A stretch of DNA of 64,000 bases from Daldinia sp. FL1419 (Eukaryota; Ascomycota; Sordariomycetes; Xylariales; Hypoxylaceae). The position numbers were made by a program, and so were the translations under genes. Shown here piece after piece: positions 20,463 to 33,832 of this stretch. Below the pieces are notes generated by a model. It made no database searches. It was not told the DNA's origin and saw only the letters and a list, made by a program, of their open reading frames with translations. The stretch covers positions 124,001 through 188,000 of the forward strand of contig MU623351.1 of NCBI GenBank assembly GCA_025201765.1, written 5' to 3'. The number at the start of each line of letters is the position of its first letter. Positions within the stretch are counted from its first letter, which is position 1.

Positions 20463-22668
20463 CTACGAAATCCGCTTGAAGCATTCCTCGATCTGCTTCT
20501 TGTAGGCGTCCTTGAGCGCCCTCCTGTTCACCTTCTGTGTTGCTGTGACGAGGCCCTATCGTATCTATTAGCACAAACCCGGGAACCTATGGAATTAGGA
20601 GGTGGTTAAAACTTACGGTTGCGGGCGTCCATTCTTCATCGACTAATACTACACCAACGATCATTTCAAGCCCAGTTAGGCCAGCTTTCTTGCCCACTGC
20701 AATGAGGTCCTTGTGGACTGCATCTAGAACCTTGGAGTCGGTATGAGCGTGGGCGTTATCGACGCCTAATTTCTTCGCCAGGTCGTTTAGCGGCTTCTCG
20801 TTGGGGCTAATAACGGCAATAGCGCGCGGGTGCTCGCTGTCACCGTAGATCATGACGTTGTGGACGTATTCGCTGCCGCGGTAGACGGCCTCGAGCTTCT
20901 CGAGAGCGATGTACTCGCCACCCTGCATCTTGACGAGGTTTTTGACGCGGTCGATGACCTTGATGTGGCCCACTGAGTCGAACTCGCCGATATCTCCTGT
21001 TCGGAACCATCCGTCTGCCGTAAATGCCTTTGCCGTTTCCTCGGGGTTTTTGTAGTACTCCTTGCAGACCGGAACTCCTCGCAGTAGAATCTCACCTTGC
21101 GGGGGAGTACTCTTTGCGTCGTATCCTAGATCGGGTATGCTGACGAGCTTGATTTCTAACGACGCAGGAACAGGGCCGATGGCATCCCTAGTCCACTGTA
21201 GCGGGTTACCCAGAGCGCCGTTGGCGGTCGTTTCTGTAAGACCGTAACCCGTGATCATTGGCGCAAGCACCAAGCTTACGAATTGTCTTGTGCCGTCCGA
21301 AATACCACTGGCACCGTTGAAGAGGAATCTTACTCTCCCACCTGTCATGTCGCGGACCTTCTTAAATACTATAGCATCAAGCAAGCCACTTCCAGGTAGA
21401 CCAGTTGCTACGAGTAAGCTCTTGAGGTTGTACGCACCCCAAAAAAGGTTCCTGGTTAGGGCACCACCAGAGTTAACCTTAGCTTCTATACCTTTCCTGA
21501 TAGTCTCCCAGATCTGGGGTACACCAACCATGATAGTAGGCGCAAGTTCTCGCATGTCACCAGCACAGTTGCGCATCGAAGAATCGGCCAACGTGCGAGG
21601 GGATCCGTAGCCTAGGGTGCCACCAACGAACATTACCAAGTTCTCTACAGCAACCTCTAAAATGTGTGCAAGGGGGAGATAAGCAAGGATTGTGTCGCGA
21701 TGCGAAACTGTTTCTTCGACAACGGTCCATAAGCCGGCGATACCCGCAACGACGCCTTCGTGTGTAAGAGGGACACCCTTGGGAGCTCCAGAGGAACCTG
21801 AAGTGTACATGATACAACACATATCGGTAGGTTTCGGTGGTACGGGGTCTGTAGGGTTCTCCTCGCCGAGAGTAATTAAGTCAGAGTAAGAGATGATGGT
21901 AAGATGGGAGTTTGAGGCCTTGAAGTCAGCCATCTCCTTATCAGAGATGGGCATGTTGGTCGAGTCATTGTAAATCAAGTACTTGACATCCTTTGCGTTT
22001 TTCAAGGGACGGCTGGCGACTTTGAATAGGTGGGGGTCGGTATACATAGCCTTCGCATTCGTTTGTATGAGGGAATACTCGACAGCATCTGGGCCGAGAG
22101 TATCGTATGCGGTTGCGATGGTAATAGATTGCGAAGCGCAAGCGTGGGCTGTGCATTGCCAGTTGGCGCTGTATATATTATTAGTTTTTGATAATTTCTT
22201 CTAGAATAATTTTTTATACCTTGTTGTCGCGAATATATGTAATATGTCGCCCGTCTCAAGACCAAGCTTCTTCAAGCCCGCGCCTACACTCAAGGCTCTA
22301 ACCTTGTATTCATTATAAGTAAGGAATGAATATGGCGACAGCTCGAAATAAGTCCATTCCTTATCAACCTCAGTCTTGACTCCATCGACAACTTTTGCAA
22401 CCTTCTTAGTTTCGGTATGCGTCTTGATAAGTTTACGAGTGCCTATAGCCGCCTTATCACCGTACTTTTTCGCAGTCTCGATTAATATGTCATAGGTAGT
22501 GGCAATGTGAGATTCGGGTCTTGTAATAAGTCCATCCTTGGCCTTGATATGTCTGAATGGCTTGGTTTCGCCTTCGACTTCTTCGGCATCAGGCGATTCG
22601 ACCATATAAGGAGGCTTTTGAACACGGTAGAGCGGAAGCACGCCCTCGAATTGAGTTGGGAGGGACAT
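20463..22668 (-). CDS. FAA1: Long-chain fatty acid-CoA ligase (Faa1/Faa4-like)
   Basis: Three minus-strand exons (22220-22668, 20617-22168, 20463-20555) encode 697 aa. The enzyme activates long-chain fatty acids with ATP and CoA for lipid synthesis, import-coupled trapping and beta-oxidation. The adenylate-forming motif is YTSGSSGAPKG, and the second core block is GWFRTGDIGEFD; IDRVKNLVKMQGGEYIALEKLE is the long-chain ligase signature region. The family length (about 690-700 aa) fits. The short last exon supplies GLVTATQKVNRRAL and the C terminus KRIS, which is not a peroxisomal SKL-type signal, so a cytosolic, ER or lipid-droplet location is more likely. Introns are 51 and 61 nt. The paralogue name follows yeast and is approximate. 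Confidence 0.93.
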
Positions 22669-22777
22669 GATTCAGGTGGGTAGGTAGTTAGGAAGTATAG
22701 AAGCAGTAAAGTGTCAAAACTTGTGAATGTTGTGTGATGTCAAGAGCACTATTGTTGGGTAGATCACAGGGATGTAG

Positions 22778-22822
22778 CCTTGACCTTGACCTTGACCTCG
22801 ACCTTGACCTCGATCTTGACCT
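22778..22822. repeat. TTGACC hexamer array in synthetase promoter
   Basis: About seven head-to-tail copies of TTGACC (some TCGACC or TCTTGACC variants), 110-155 bp upstream of the synthetase ATG. Read on the gene's strand they are GGTCAA direct repeats. Confidence 0.85.
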
Positions 22823-23190
22823 AAAACCCGAAGAAAAAAAAAACAAAGTTGTAGATCGGATTTTAAGTTTGGAGTCGAATGGAAGCTTTGGTTTCGGGGG
22901 AAGAGCTGCAGCTTTCTTTACCTTAATATTCTAACGTGGAATTTGAATTTATTAGGAGATGGTTAGAAAGTACGTACTAGCACTAGTAAGGAAACAAAAC
23001 GTCAGCGGGGCATTTCACTCTCGGCCAGTCAGCCAGTTTTCAGGTACTTGTGGAGTCTATTGCTACCATCCGCTAGGGTATATGTGAATAAGTGAATAGG
23101 CTAAGTTCATATCCGAGATACCGAGGAGTATATTACTGATCTATGTGGGTATTTAAAAATTAACGTTCCGCGGCGTGTCTTGGATTAGAA

Positions 23191-23250
23191 GTTGCGAGTT
23201 GCGAGTTGCGAGGTGCAAGTTGTGATACGTAATACGTGATACGTGATATT
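23191..23250. repeat. Two adjacent short tandem repeats
   Basis: GTTGCGA repeats about three times (23191-23211), followed by TGATACG/TAATACG units (23222-23250). Intergenic. Confidence 0.75.
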
Positions 23251-24263
23251 TAACTACGGATATTTGTTGATTTGTATATTTGTATGGGTATCCTTTCCAG
23301 GTATTGTTATGGATCTTGTTGGCTAATAAATACAATGCATCGATGAGAAGAAGGGGGTCAGGTCCCGTCAGTAAGTCACTAGGTTAGACGTCCGGGCGAC
23401 GCCGTGCCTCGGCTCGTTAAAAAAGTGAAAATGAGATATTATGCGCAATCACCTAGGCAGGTTTATAACGGGTAGGTCTAATGATCGAGGTTTGCTTTCC
23501 TCGAGGTTCTTCGCATATTACGGCCGAACATAGAGGGGAGACCGAGATATCAGAATTTTCTCGATTGTCTCTGCAGCACGACTCTGGACCCGATGCGCGA
23601 AGGGTTACATACATATCGTATAAATGCAGGCGTCATAAGATTTACTAGCAGGTATGTAGAAATAAGTGATAAGGGGGCCATTTATTGATTACCTGAGATG
23701 CGTGCTTAATGTACGACTACGGGTTAGTATAAAAGGGATCAGGCGTATGCAATGCAGGCTTGCAGGCTTGTCAGCCCATTGCAATGCCGAGATTTACGAT
23801 GATTTACTGATAAGATAAAAAAGCTCGGGATCCTTTTTTCCTGGCTTTTTTTTATAGAGTATAAAAAAAAAACAGAAGAAAAAAAAAAGGTACAACGCTA
23901 CAAGCATGGACCTTCCAAAGCAGGGTGGTACCTAGGTACCTGGGTAAGGATTAGGTTAGTACTACCTATGTTACCTATGGCTCAGGGGTGGCTCAGAGCT
24001 CAAGGTGGCACATCGGCGCAGTGAATTTTCCGATCTAGTACAATGTGGGGCATACATCTTTTAGAATTTCATAATTTCGAGATAGGTACAAACACCAAGT
24101 CCCGCCAAACAAAGGCAGAACTCTCTACCAAGTCTATCAAGTTATCGGCTTCATCCAACGGCCTATCTTGTCAAAACTTAGTAGAGAAGCTAACATACTG
24201 CCTGGATATCATCTATCCTAACACACGCAAAAGCTCTTTTGAGCTATAGAAAGTAACGACAAA

Positions 24264-26170
24264 ATGGCATTAAGTACGTAACAAGAACCCCGCCATGACT
24301 TTTTAATAATTTACTAATATTAGATGGATTCTAGATCTCGACCTTCAGAATGGTATGCTCCCAGACGCGATCGATAAATTTTGTATGCATATACCTACAT
24401 ATACTAATACAGGTTATCTACAGCTGCTGTTATGAAAGATGAACAGGGACGACCTTTTATCGTCGTTAGAGAGTAAGTTTTACAACCTACGGCGACATTG
24501 GTCTGGCGTAGAACGTCATCTAACCTCTTCTCCCTAGCCAAGGCAAGAAGAAGCGCCAGTATGGTAACGAGGCAGTCAAATCCCACATCCTCGCCGCTCG
24601 GACCGTTGCAAATATCGTCAAGACCTCCTTAGGTCCTCGAGGTCTCGACAAGATCCTAATTTCTCCCGACGGAGACATCACGGTAACCAACGATGGAGCT
24701 ACCATTTTACAGCAGATGGAGATCTCGAACCACGTAGCGAAGCTCCTTGTCGAACTATCCAAGTCTCAAGACGACGAGATCGGTGACGGTACAACGGGTG
24801 TTGTTGTCCTAGCTGGTGCCCTCCTAGAGCAGGCTGCCGAACTCATAGACAAGGGAATCCACCCCATCAGAATAGCGGACGGCTACGACCAAGCTTGTGA
24901 TATCGCAGTAGCCGAGTTGGACCGAATATCAGATACCATCGATTTCAGCCGAGAATCCACAGAGAATCTAGTCAAGGTAGCTCGGACAAGTTTGGGTAGC
25001 AAGATCGTGTCCAAGGCGCACGACCAGTTTGCCAATATTGCTGTGGACGCCGTTCTCTCCGTCGCTGACCTCGAGCGAAAAGATGTCGACTTCGAGTTGA
25101 TCAAGGTCGATGGAAAAGTCGGTGGGGCGTTAGAAGACACCATCCTAGTTAAGGGTGTCATTGTCGACAAGGATTTCTCACATCCCCAGATGCCGTCAGA
25201 AGTCAGGGACGCCAAGATCGCCATTCTCACGTGTGCGTTCGAGCCGCCGAAGCCCAAGACCAAGCATAAGCTGGAGATCACATCGGTCGAGGAGTTCAAG
25301 AAGCTCCAAAACTACGAGCGGGAGAAGTTCATCGAAATGATCCAGCAGATCAAGGATACCGGGGCTAATTTGGCTATTTGCCAGTGGGGTTTCGACGACG
25401 AAGCCAACCACTTATTACTACAGAACGAGTTACCTGCGGTACGATGGGTAGGCGGTCCGGAGATCGAACTTATCGCCATTGCCACGAATGGTAGAATAGT
25501 ACCCAGATTTGAGGACTTAAAGGCCGAGAAGCTAGGTAGAGCTGGTGTTGTACGAGAGATGACGTTCGGTACTACGAGAGAAAAGATGCTTGTCATTGAG
25601 GAGTGCGCCAACACAAGAGCTGTGACGGTGTTTGTCCGAGGAAGTAATAAGATGGTAAGTTGTCCTTGGAACTATTTTTACAGTACATATTAACTAATCT
25701 AAAACTAGATCATCGACGAAGCTCGACGATCTCTCCACGATGCTCTCTGTGTCGTCCGAAACCTCGTCCGCGACAACCGTGTCGTGTACGGAGGTGGTGC
25801 TGCTGAAATCGCCTGTTCACTAGCAGTTGAGGATGCGGCTGTCAAGACGCCCGGCCTAGAGCAGTATGCGATGCGGGCGTTCTCCGAAGCTTTAGACGCG
25901 GTTCCCATGGCTCTCGCCGAGAACAGCGGATTAAACCCCATCGCAACTCTCGCCGAGGTCAAGTCCCAACAGGTCAAGTCGGGTCCCGAGGGCCGCGGAA
26001 AACTGGGTGTCGACTGTATGAGCCGCGGTAGTAACGACATGAAGCAAGCTTTCGTTATCGACCCCCTAATTGGCAAGCGCCAGCAGCTTATGCTCGCTAC
26101 ACAACTGTGCCGTATGGTACTCAAGGTCAACAACGTTATTGTTAGCGGCTCTGGGGACCAGGACTACTAA
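24264..26170 (+). CDS. CCT5: Chaperonin CCT subunit epsilon (TCP-1 family)
   Basis: Exons 24264-24273, 24424-24472, 24538-25654 and 25709-26170 encode 545 aa. CCT5 is one of eight subunits of the cytosolic TRiC/CCT ring that folds actin and tubulin with ATP. Diagnostic segments include KDEQGRPFIVV near the start, TSLGPRGLDKIL, the nucleotide motif GDGTTGVVVLAGALLEQ and VVYGGGAAEI near the C terminus; the usual length is about 550 aa. Exon 1 codes for only three full codons. Its intron (150 nt) has a TACTAAT branch site just before two possible acceptors, 24412 and 24423; I chose 24423 because 24412 would be only a few bases from the branch A. The alternative (donor at 24278) changes only the first residues. 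Confidence 0.94.
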
Positions 26171-27194
26171 GTGGTAGGATGAAACTTGTTCAATCGCTCT
26201 GTCTAGGTGCCTATCTAAATCTCGACGTGCCGCGTCGGTAATATTTGTATTCTCATAGGAGAGAAAGTGGTGGGGCACGCCGTTGGAGGTGTAGATATAA
26301 ATGGTAGATGGGCATCTGTATGTATGGAATGGCGGTTAAAGGGCTTCATATCAAAAAGTCGCGATACCTGATACCTGACCCCCCTATCTACCTATTAAAG
26401 CCAAGACAAGAAGAATAAGAAAAAAATGCTGCCAGAACAAAGTTTCTCTACGTGGAGTGAAATGAAATATGCTTGGCCTACTTGACTTTTTTAGACACAT
26501 TGCACATGCACGCAGTATACGTAACCCAACCCAGAAAGACTTATATGTAGATGTTATATGGGCATGAACCCGAAAACGACCGCTCCCCCGACTTTTTTTA
26601 TTACACGAACGCTAAAAACGACAGATCAGGCACCGTCCAATACTACAGAAACACCGTGAACGAGGTAGTGCTCGGTACGTAACGCAACGTAATTGTGAAG
26701 AGGCAGGCGGATTATAGAAAAAGGGGGTTAGTTGGTTGGCCAAATCGAAAAGTCCCCCTAAGCCCGAGAAAAATAGCGAGTATGACGCTGTGTAGTGTGT
26801 AATGCGTAATGGGCGGTTGATGTTAGTAGGACGATGGATACCCCTTCTCGTCCCATTTATCCATCCCATCGAGTCCTACTGGAAATTTAGGAGTCCCCCC
26901 TTTTTAGCCTTCCTATACCACTTTCAACCCCTTATATTAAGCACTCAGCACCTAACATTCCACCAAGGAGGCAGATGCTGATTCCCTTCTGGTTTGAATT
27001 TTACTTGTTTTTATTTTTGGTGTGTTTGTCTGGCGTTATATATGTAGGTACCTATCAAACACCGACTTTTCTCCTTACAGCGTTTCCAATTAGTTGGTTT
27101 CGGTGGAAGGACGCAGTCGTAAATGCTGCTCTGTTTGATATTTCTATCCGACATACGATATAGGTAGCCTGCAATATCCCTTCTACAACGCGCT
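26171..27194. other. Convergent intergenic, CCT5 and HECT ligase
   Basis: About 1 kb with no gene seen. Open frames here lack splice support. Short T-rich runs are scattered through it. Confidence 0.5.
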
Positions 27195-30100
27195 TTATGC
27201 GAATCCGAATCCTTGGGCGTTCTCTAGTGCCATCGCTAAACGCTCTCGGAGTACTTCCTTGTCACGATACTCTGGGAGTAGAAGAGTTCCGTAGCAGGTA
27301 TACGCGGTAGGTAGATGGCCTCCCTCGCCTTCCTGGCCGTTCTTTTGGACTACGAATTGTATATTGGCCATACCGCCGACAGGCACACGATCACTAGCAG
27401 TAACGAACTCGAGCAATTTGCGGCGCATACGATCGTCGTATCGCTTGACAATGGACCAGAAGTCGCGTACAGTACGATGCGACGCATCCCAACCAACGTA
27501 CCGAGTAGCACGGCGGAGCTCCCCGATATCGATTTCCTGCGTGCCCTCCACAAGGTTTTGAAGTAGTGCTGGTGTCAGGAGCTGTAGGGATTTTGGATGT
27601 AGACAAGCCCGAAAACCACGGGCGAACGCATCAAATTGGGGAGCGACCGAAACGTCGGTTAGATATCGGATATAGTCACTAACATAAGCATTACGGTTGT
27701 CGCCTGTGACTAACGGTGCATCACCTGGATTGGACGCCGAAAGGGGAGTAGATTCCGGATGACTAGAAAATTGCGGCCAGGATGTTGAGCCCGACGATTG
27801 CATCTCGCGTGAGATGGGTTGTCCAAACATGGAGGTGGAAAACTCGTAAGTGAGGACGAAAATGTCCTCTACGGAGCCATCCTTCTCATTCCATTCAAGA
27901 ATGTTGGTAAGCCCGTTGGCAAGATCCGGCCATCCGTCAGCGATATGGTGTAGTTCAGTGACAGGCTCGCCCAATAGCTTGCGATATAGTGCCTTCGGGA
28001 AAGTTATCGGAAGAGTTAGCCCGTTATAAACGGCCAGCGACATAAGCAGTCCGATTAATTCAAATTTCCACTCGGGCTGAACAGAGCCAGGCTGGAACCA
28101 CGTCATCCGCGTTCGATCGTCAATGACAAAAGCTCCGTAAGTGGGATTTAAAGCCTCGGCGAAGGCAAGGCGGAAGAATTCCTGCTGCACACCGCCAGAG
28201 TCGAAGCCTTCTTCCCCACCGTCTTCTCCAAGGTGAACTTTTAATGGCCTTAATAGTTCACGTTCTTGTCGCCGCCAGAGTTGATCGAATGCATCTCGAA
28301 GGACGTTTATACGGCTAATGTCGAGAATCAAGTATTTAGACGATGCAACCTTCAAGAGATCTTGGAGTACGTTTTTCTGATGTGATTCGGTTACAAGGCT
28401 GTCAGGGGCAATGATAGCATTGATCCGACTTTGTAAAGAGGTAGACTCTTCATATGAACGGCTCATTCGAGAAAAGTTGATAGCCCTGAAGTACGAAACC
28501 AACGATGTCGGGTTGAAAATATAGGGATAATCCAATATATGGACTTTTTGCCTAGTTGAGGTAAAGGATAACCAAGAAACCGGCATTTGAATGGGATCGA
28601 GACGGTCGCCAAAGTATTCGGCACGAAAATGAACGTCACCCAAGAGGAGAGACTGGCGCTTCTGGTCTATTTGACTGTTAGCCTTGAAAAACCGAATAGT
28701 TATACGGGAATACTAACACATAGCCGTCATCAGCGAGAGGGCACCGCCGAAGGGACCATCCCCGGAAACATCTGGCTTGCCCTCCCACTCATGGAGCATT
28801 ACAGCTCTCGCCCAATCTAAAAGTAGAACCGGGATTCTTTTTTCGTGCATACTCCGCTCAGCTTTAGAAAAATGCAATGCCGACTGTGCAGAAGATTCGA
28901 GATGGGATAATAATAGCTCGACAACGTCAGGCTCTTTAGCTCCGTCATCCGTATCTAGGTCTAGTTCAATTAGCTCATCGAAGTATCGGCGCGTCGGTAT
29001 CACCCTGAGTAGCCTCCTTGCTAGTCGAAGAGCCATGTTGTCTGTGAAAGCATCCTCGTATTGTAAGCATAGAGACGTTGGCTGTCTTGCGACTGTGCCA
29101 CCGCCGGCAAGTGATAGCCCATGAGCCCTGATGCGAGACATGTCATTCAATTGTCTCGAGTCATTTACTAATGGTGCTGCGGCGACTAGAGCGTGAAAGC
29201 ATACAGACATAAGCGACGCAGCCTCTGAATTCGTAAATGACTTTTTAACTCCGGGGAACATCTTTGCAGTTGGTGACCTCATAGATTGCAAGGTCTTCGG
29301 CGGCGCAAAAAGACCTGCTAGCGCTATCCAAAGGCTATCGAAGACGAGATTGGGTGCTACTCTTGTTAAACGTAACATGCAATACCATAACGTCTGAGAG
29401 TCGATAGTGCCATTGGGGTTGGTAAACGAGTCCAGTACGGCCTGGGGGTCGCTTAGGATGTGAAATATGCTCTGTTCGACAAATAGCTTCCACTGAAATT
29501 TAAGGTCTTGTGGATAAGAGGTCTGGGGCTTTCCTTTTCTCTTCCACGACTTGGATCGATTTGATGACCGTTTAATAGATTCATCGACAGTTGGCGGCTC
29601 TAGAAGATGTTTCTCAGAAGTAGCGTCTTCTTGTAAAACGTCGCATATAAAATTAATTGCTTGAACATTAAAACGTGACAGTGATTGCGGTAAGTAGCTA
29701 TCTAGCTCGGACGTTGCGTCTATCTTGTCGGTACTTTCTAGAGCATCTTGGGCATTGCCAGGCGCATCTAGAGACCGCGTAGTTTCTGCGCTACTTGATG
29801 TCTCTTCGCCGTTGATTCCATCCAATTGAGGATCATGTTCGTCTATACGGGAACGAGGACTAGGGGGGCCTACAATTTCCCTTTCTGACAGTGTATGCGC
29901 ATCACTTTCCACAACTTGCGATGCGGGCCGCGCTATGGCCGGCGGGGGACGAATTCGTCCCTTAGAGACCTTTTCTGGTTGAGTAGAAATGTTGGGCGAT
30001 ATGAGGGCCGTCTCGTCCACAATAGAGTCAACCGGAGGCTCGGATATGACTTTATTTTGTGATTTAGAGACAGAGGATGGTCGAATCCGGGTATTAGAGG

Positions 30101-31272
30101 TCCGTCTTTGATGTGATGTTAAGCCTTGTGGATTAGGGGTAGAAACTGACGGACGTTCGGAATGTACCCTTTGGTAGAATCCGGTAAGCTCACTCTTGGG
30201 TGAGAGCGCTCGCGCGGCATATCGGTGAACCTCAGAAGCCTCTTTAAGACCGACTTCGCTCTCTGATTCGGGTCTTGAAGTAGATGTCGGGCTAGTCCTT
30301 CCACTCTGGCCTCCCGATTGAGATATAGTTTCTCGAAGCCGTTCAATAGATTCTAGTGTATTATCCACGGCCGCGACCTTCTTTGACATAGCTTCCATAT
30401 TATTCGGTGTTAACCACTCCAACATCTTAAATGCCACGGATCCAAATACATTAGCAGCGAACGAGCGGTAATCTTTGCTAACCGATTTTTCTGTAATTTG
30501 TATTCCATCAATGCCTTTAGGTCGCGACGGTGGTTCGGTTTTCGCTGTTTCATTTTCCGATCTACTATGCTTCGGGTCTGTCTCTGTTCCATTCGCCTGT
30601 GCCAATGATGACGAATTCGATATCGGTGTTTGCCCCCCCTTCGATGTCGCCCGACTCAGTCCCCCTTTCGCAGATTTGACTTTGGGTCCTAGACCTGTAT
30701 ATAAAGGACTGACTACATCGTTGGAAGAAGCCGCCCGCTTTAGACCGAATATGAGTGGTTTTATAGCATCACTGGGATCGGTCGGAGGATGTAAATGGGG
30801 GCAAAGTTGATTATCGGCATCGTCCTGGCTCGCAAGAAAAATAGCCAGAGTCCTTGCACTGGTAGGATTGTACCGGCGAATCGGGGCCTTACCGGCTAGT
30901 CGTTTTCGACAACTAAAACACGACGGGGTAGTACACGCACTGAAACCGCAGCCGTAACGTAGTTGGGTTATAAATCTGTGTAGCAAAGTTAGCCAGACGC
31001 TATGCGATTTGTAGTTGAATATGCGCCGAGTCAGACGACTATGAAACTCACTTCTCAACTAGCAACTGAAGATCATGGCGACGACTAGCGCGATAGATGG
31101 CGTAGACCCTCTTGGGATTCTCAACATTGATGATGAGTTCTTTGATTTCGGATGGCGCATCGGCGGGCAATCGCGGGAAAGGGACTTGTTCCCAGAGTGC
31201 GGCTAAGATATCGGCCTCGAGGACATGTTGACCAGGACAATCGTCCGTTGGCCGGTTTACTTCCGGCGTCAT
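27195..31272 (-). CDS. HUL4: HECT E3 ubiquitin ligase with AZUL-like finger (Hul4-like)
   Basis: Minus-strand exons 31052-31272, 28718-30975 and 27195-28666 encode 1316 aa. HECT ligases take ubiquitin from an E2 onto a cysteine and pass it to substrates. The C-terminal lobe ends PTAYTCYGTLLLPEY, with catalytic Cys1284 33 residues from the end; EEGFDSGGVQQEFF and LMSLAVYNGLTLPI are HECT N-lobe blocks. Near residues 78-100, RYGCGFSACTTPSCFSCRKRL resembles the AZUL zinc finger of UBE3A. Between them lies about 500 residues of Ser/Pro-rich, probably disordered sequence. Intron 2 (28667-28717) was placed with donor GTTAGT, branch GGCTAAC and acceptor AATAG; a rival choice (donor 28719, acceptor AACAG) keeps frame but leaves too little room after the branch. 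Hul4 identity is inferred from architecture. Confidence 0.88.
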
Positions 31273-33832
31273 GACATATGGTATAGGCGGGCCCCCCGTA
31301 TAGGAAGCGAGCGTAGGATGACAGCAGGTTGCAAGTTTTAATAATAAAACTTGGATGGCAAAACAAGGTTACTAGAATCGCAAAACCCGACGAATGGGGT
31401 TAGTCGAAGATATCGAATGTTGGGAAGTTTAGAAAGAGGAGGCGAAGAAGCCGAGAAGGAGGAGAGAGAGAGAGGGAAGGAGGGATAGGGAAGACGGCAA
31501 TTAGGATCGCGCGATTCCTCGGTTATATGCTGGGTACCTAATATATACGCCTAGGTTTATCAACATATATCGAAGGAAGGAGTGGTTAAGATGTAAGTCG
31601 GAATTATTATTCAGCTTTTAATGATATATGCGGGAAAAATATAAATAAGGTAGAGAAAGGTCGAATTAGGTAGGCAGTCTTGATAATGTAGTATATTGTA
31701 GTACTGGTGGGTATCAGCCCGAGCCGCACGCAACAACATGAACGTATGAAGTTTCCAAGGCTGAGTGCACTGGTGTATTCCACCAATTGCCTGTTATTGG
31801 CTTATTTCTATTGGCTTATTTATTGGTTTAGCATCATGTACACTACGTATACATACACTAATGGAACTACGTACATGCACGAATTCTGTACCAAAGAACT
31901 TCCATCCAATGTTATATAGTGGGTCAGTCACTTGAAACTGGAACCTTTATCTACTAGTATCTAGTACCTATGTACATCTAGATAGCTACCTACCTATGTA
32001 CTTCATTATTTTCTTCTCATTAGGTTATTTATATTGCAAGATACAAGATTCTTCAGGCTTATAGTTTTATTATCCTTTGCAATAGTAAATTTAGACGGCA
32101 GTAATTTACTAAAGAGCACAATATCAGTTCGGGATTCGATTTTGCTATAGTGTTTCGAAGAGTTAGGTACTCTAATACTTCGCTTCTCCACTTGTGTCAA
32201 AATACGTACCTACATAGATACATAGTAAACCCCATCGACATGCTATGTACTGTATATTATCTGTATCAACCCCACAGCTTCGTCTCGTCTCAACCCCAAG
32301 ATGAGATGCAGCCTTAGGCACCTAGGTACTATGTAGGTACCATGTAGGTACCTATTACCTATTGGACCTTGACAAAGCACGTGTGTATGTTGTTGGGACC
32401 TGGATTCCATTAACTACGATATATCGTAGGTCTATTTCATCTGGTATAAAACATTTGGTTTAACAGATTACCTACCTCCTACCTACCTACATATCCAATA
32501 GGTATCTAGTGCCTCAAAGTAGAAGTAACATGATAACATATCTGCATAGGTACCTTTAGAAGCATGGTGAAACCTAAGTATGTCCAAGTAGAAGCTCTAA
32601 TAAGTTGTAAGGATAAATAGTCTCTCAGCTTGCCATTAACGATTTCATATAGGTAGGGTTATAGTCTACCCAAGTATTAGACCTACTCAAGTGTAGAAGT
32701 AATTATACAAATTCTTGATTCTGTCCTATATTAACTACTATGATCTTGCCACCCCTTAATTGGGAGTGGTTGCTTGAACGTGTCAAGTCAATAGACAACT
32801 TCAGCGATTGCAAACGCATACCTACCCAACTTTAAGGTACCTATGGTAGCTATGGCTACTCCGCAAATTGGCATACAACCTTAGGCAAAGATAAGGTGCA
32901 TTATACATGCCCGGCCCTTGCATCAGGTTCCGTCCGAATGAATGCGCATGAATAGATGTTTCATGAAAAGATTTCATCTTGCAAACAACATTTAATGTTG
33001 TTTTATGTTTGTTGAGATGTATGCGGTAATCCAATTACCTAAGGTACCTTTATATGCGTTTAGGGAAGGATTAGTCAAGGACTTATTAGCAGTCATTGGT
33101 CGGATTACAATGTACCTGGGTACTAAGGCGCCTGCCCGTTGAGAACTCAGCCTTGATACCTGTGGGATCGTTCTAGAACTGACGTATATGGGTGTAACTC
33201 AAAATAATTTTCTCGGCAAAGAAGTGGTAAGGCAAAAGGAAGAAGGGTAAAAATAGCCCCACCAACGCCACTCCGTCCAAAGCATTTCAACGATTTAATT
33301 CTGTAACTCTGATCAATTCCATTTTCGCTTGGCCATGCGACCTTTCAGTGACATATCAGTCCGACCGTAGGCCACAACTTTTCTTTCTTTTACAATACAA
33401 TTCTGTTTAACCCGAATTGTTTCACTTATTCAAGGTTACCTTGGGCAATTTCCATAAAAGATTTACCTTTTATATCTGAATTGCGCTCTTAAAATCCACT
33501 CGGATTTTGTTTTTTCGCCAAAATTTTTATTTATTTCATCTTTTTGTACGACGACGGTTTGCGACGCTGTGACCTTTTATTACCTACCTACCTAGTCACC
33601 TTGGTAGTCACATAGAATTAAAGCCTCATTTGACCCCTCCCCCTCCATGTTTGGAGCGCTACGCACAAAGTCAATCTGCTCGAATTAAAACCAAGAAACT
33701 TTGTCTAGCCGGCGCTTCCGTTGGTGACATTTTTCTACGGTTTGTAGAAGCATCGATTCTCACTTCATCCTACTTTGGCATTGCCATTGCGATCAATTCA
33801 CCAGGCTTTGTTTATATTCTTCCCAAACAACG
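31273..33832. other. Divergent intergenic, HECT ligase and REI1
   Basis: About 2.5 kb without a supported gene. A GA-rich purine block (31428-31490) is near the HECT start. TACCTA/TAGGTA clusters lie at 31960-32000, 32305-32355, 32470-32515 and 32550. A CACGTG hexamer lies near 32381. CCT-rich sequence after 33250 looks like the REI1 promoter or leader. Confidence 0.5.
32305..32355. repeat. TAGGTACC/TACCTA palindromic cluster
   Basis: Three ATGTAGGTACC-type units in 50 bases, partly palindromic, with the word family seen across the window. Confidence 0.65.

Larger units (their letters stand above)
22669..24263. other. Divergent intergenic, acyl-CoA synthetase and CCT5
   Basis: No gene seen. 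Upstream of the synthetase is a TTGACC hexamer array (22778-22822). Tandem short repeats lie at 23191-23211 (GTTGCGA units) and 23222-23250 (TGATACG units). A-rich and T-rich runs lie at 23815-23890 and a TACCTAGGTACC palindrome at 23930-23942. Confidence 0.5.

Noticed and set aside
28667..28720. Alternative HECT intron with donor GTGTTAG and acceptor AACAG
   Set aside because: It keeps frame, but the acceptor would fall almost on the CTAAC branch A, so the model with donor GTTAGT and acceptor AATAG was preferred.
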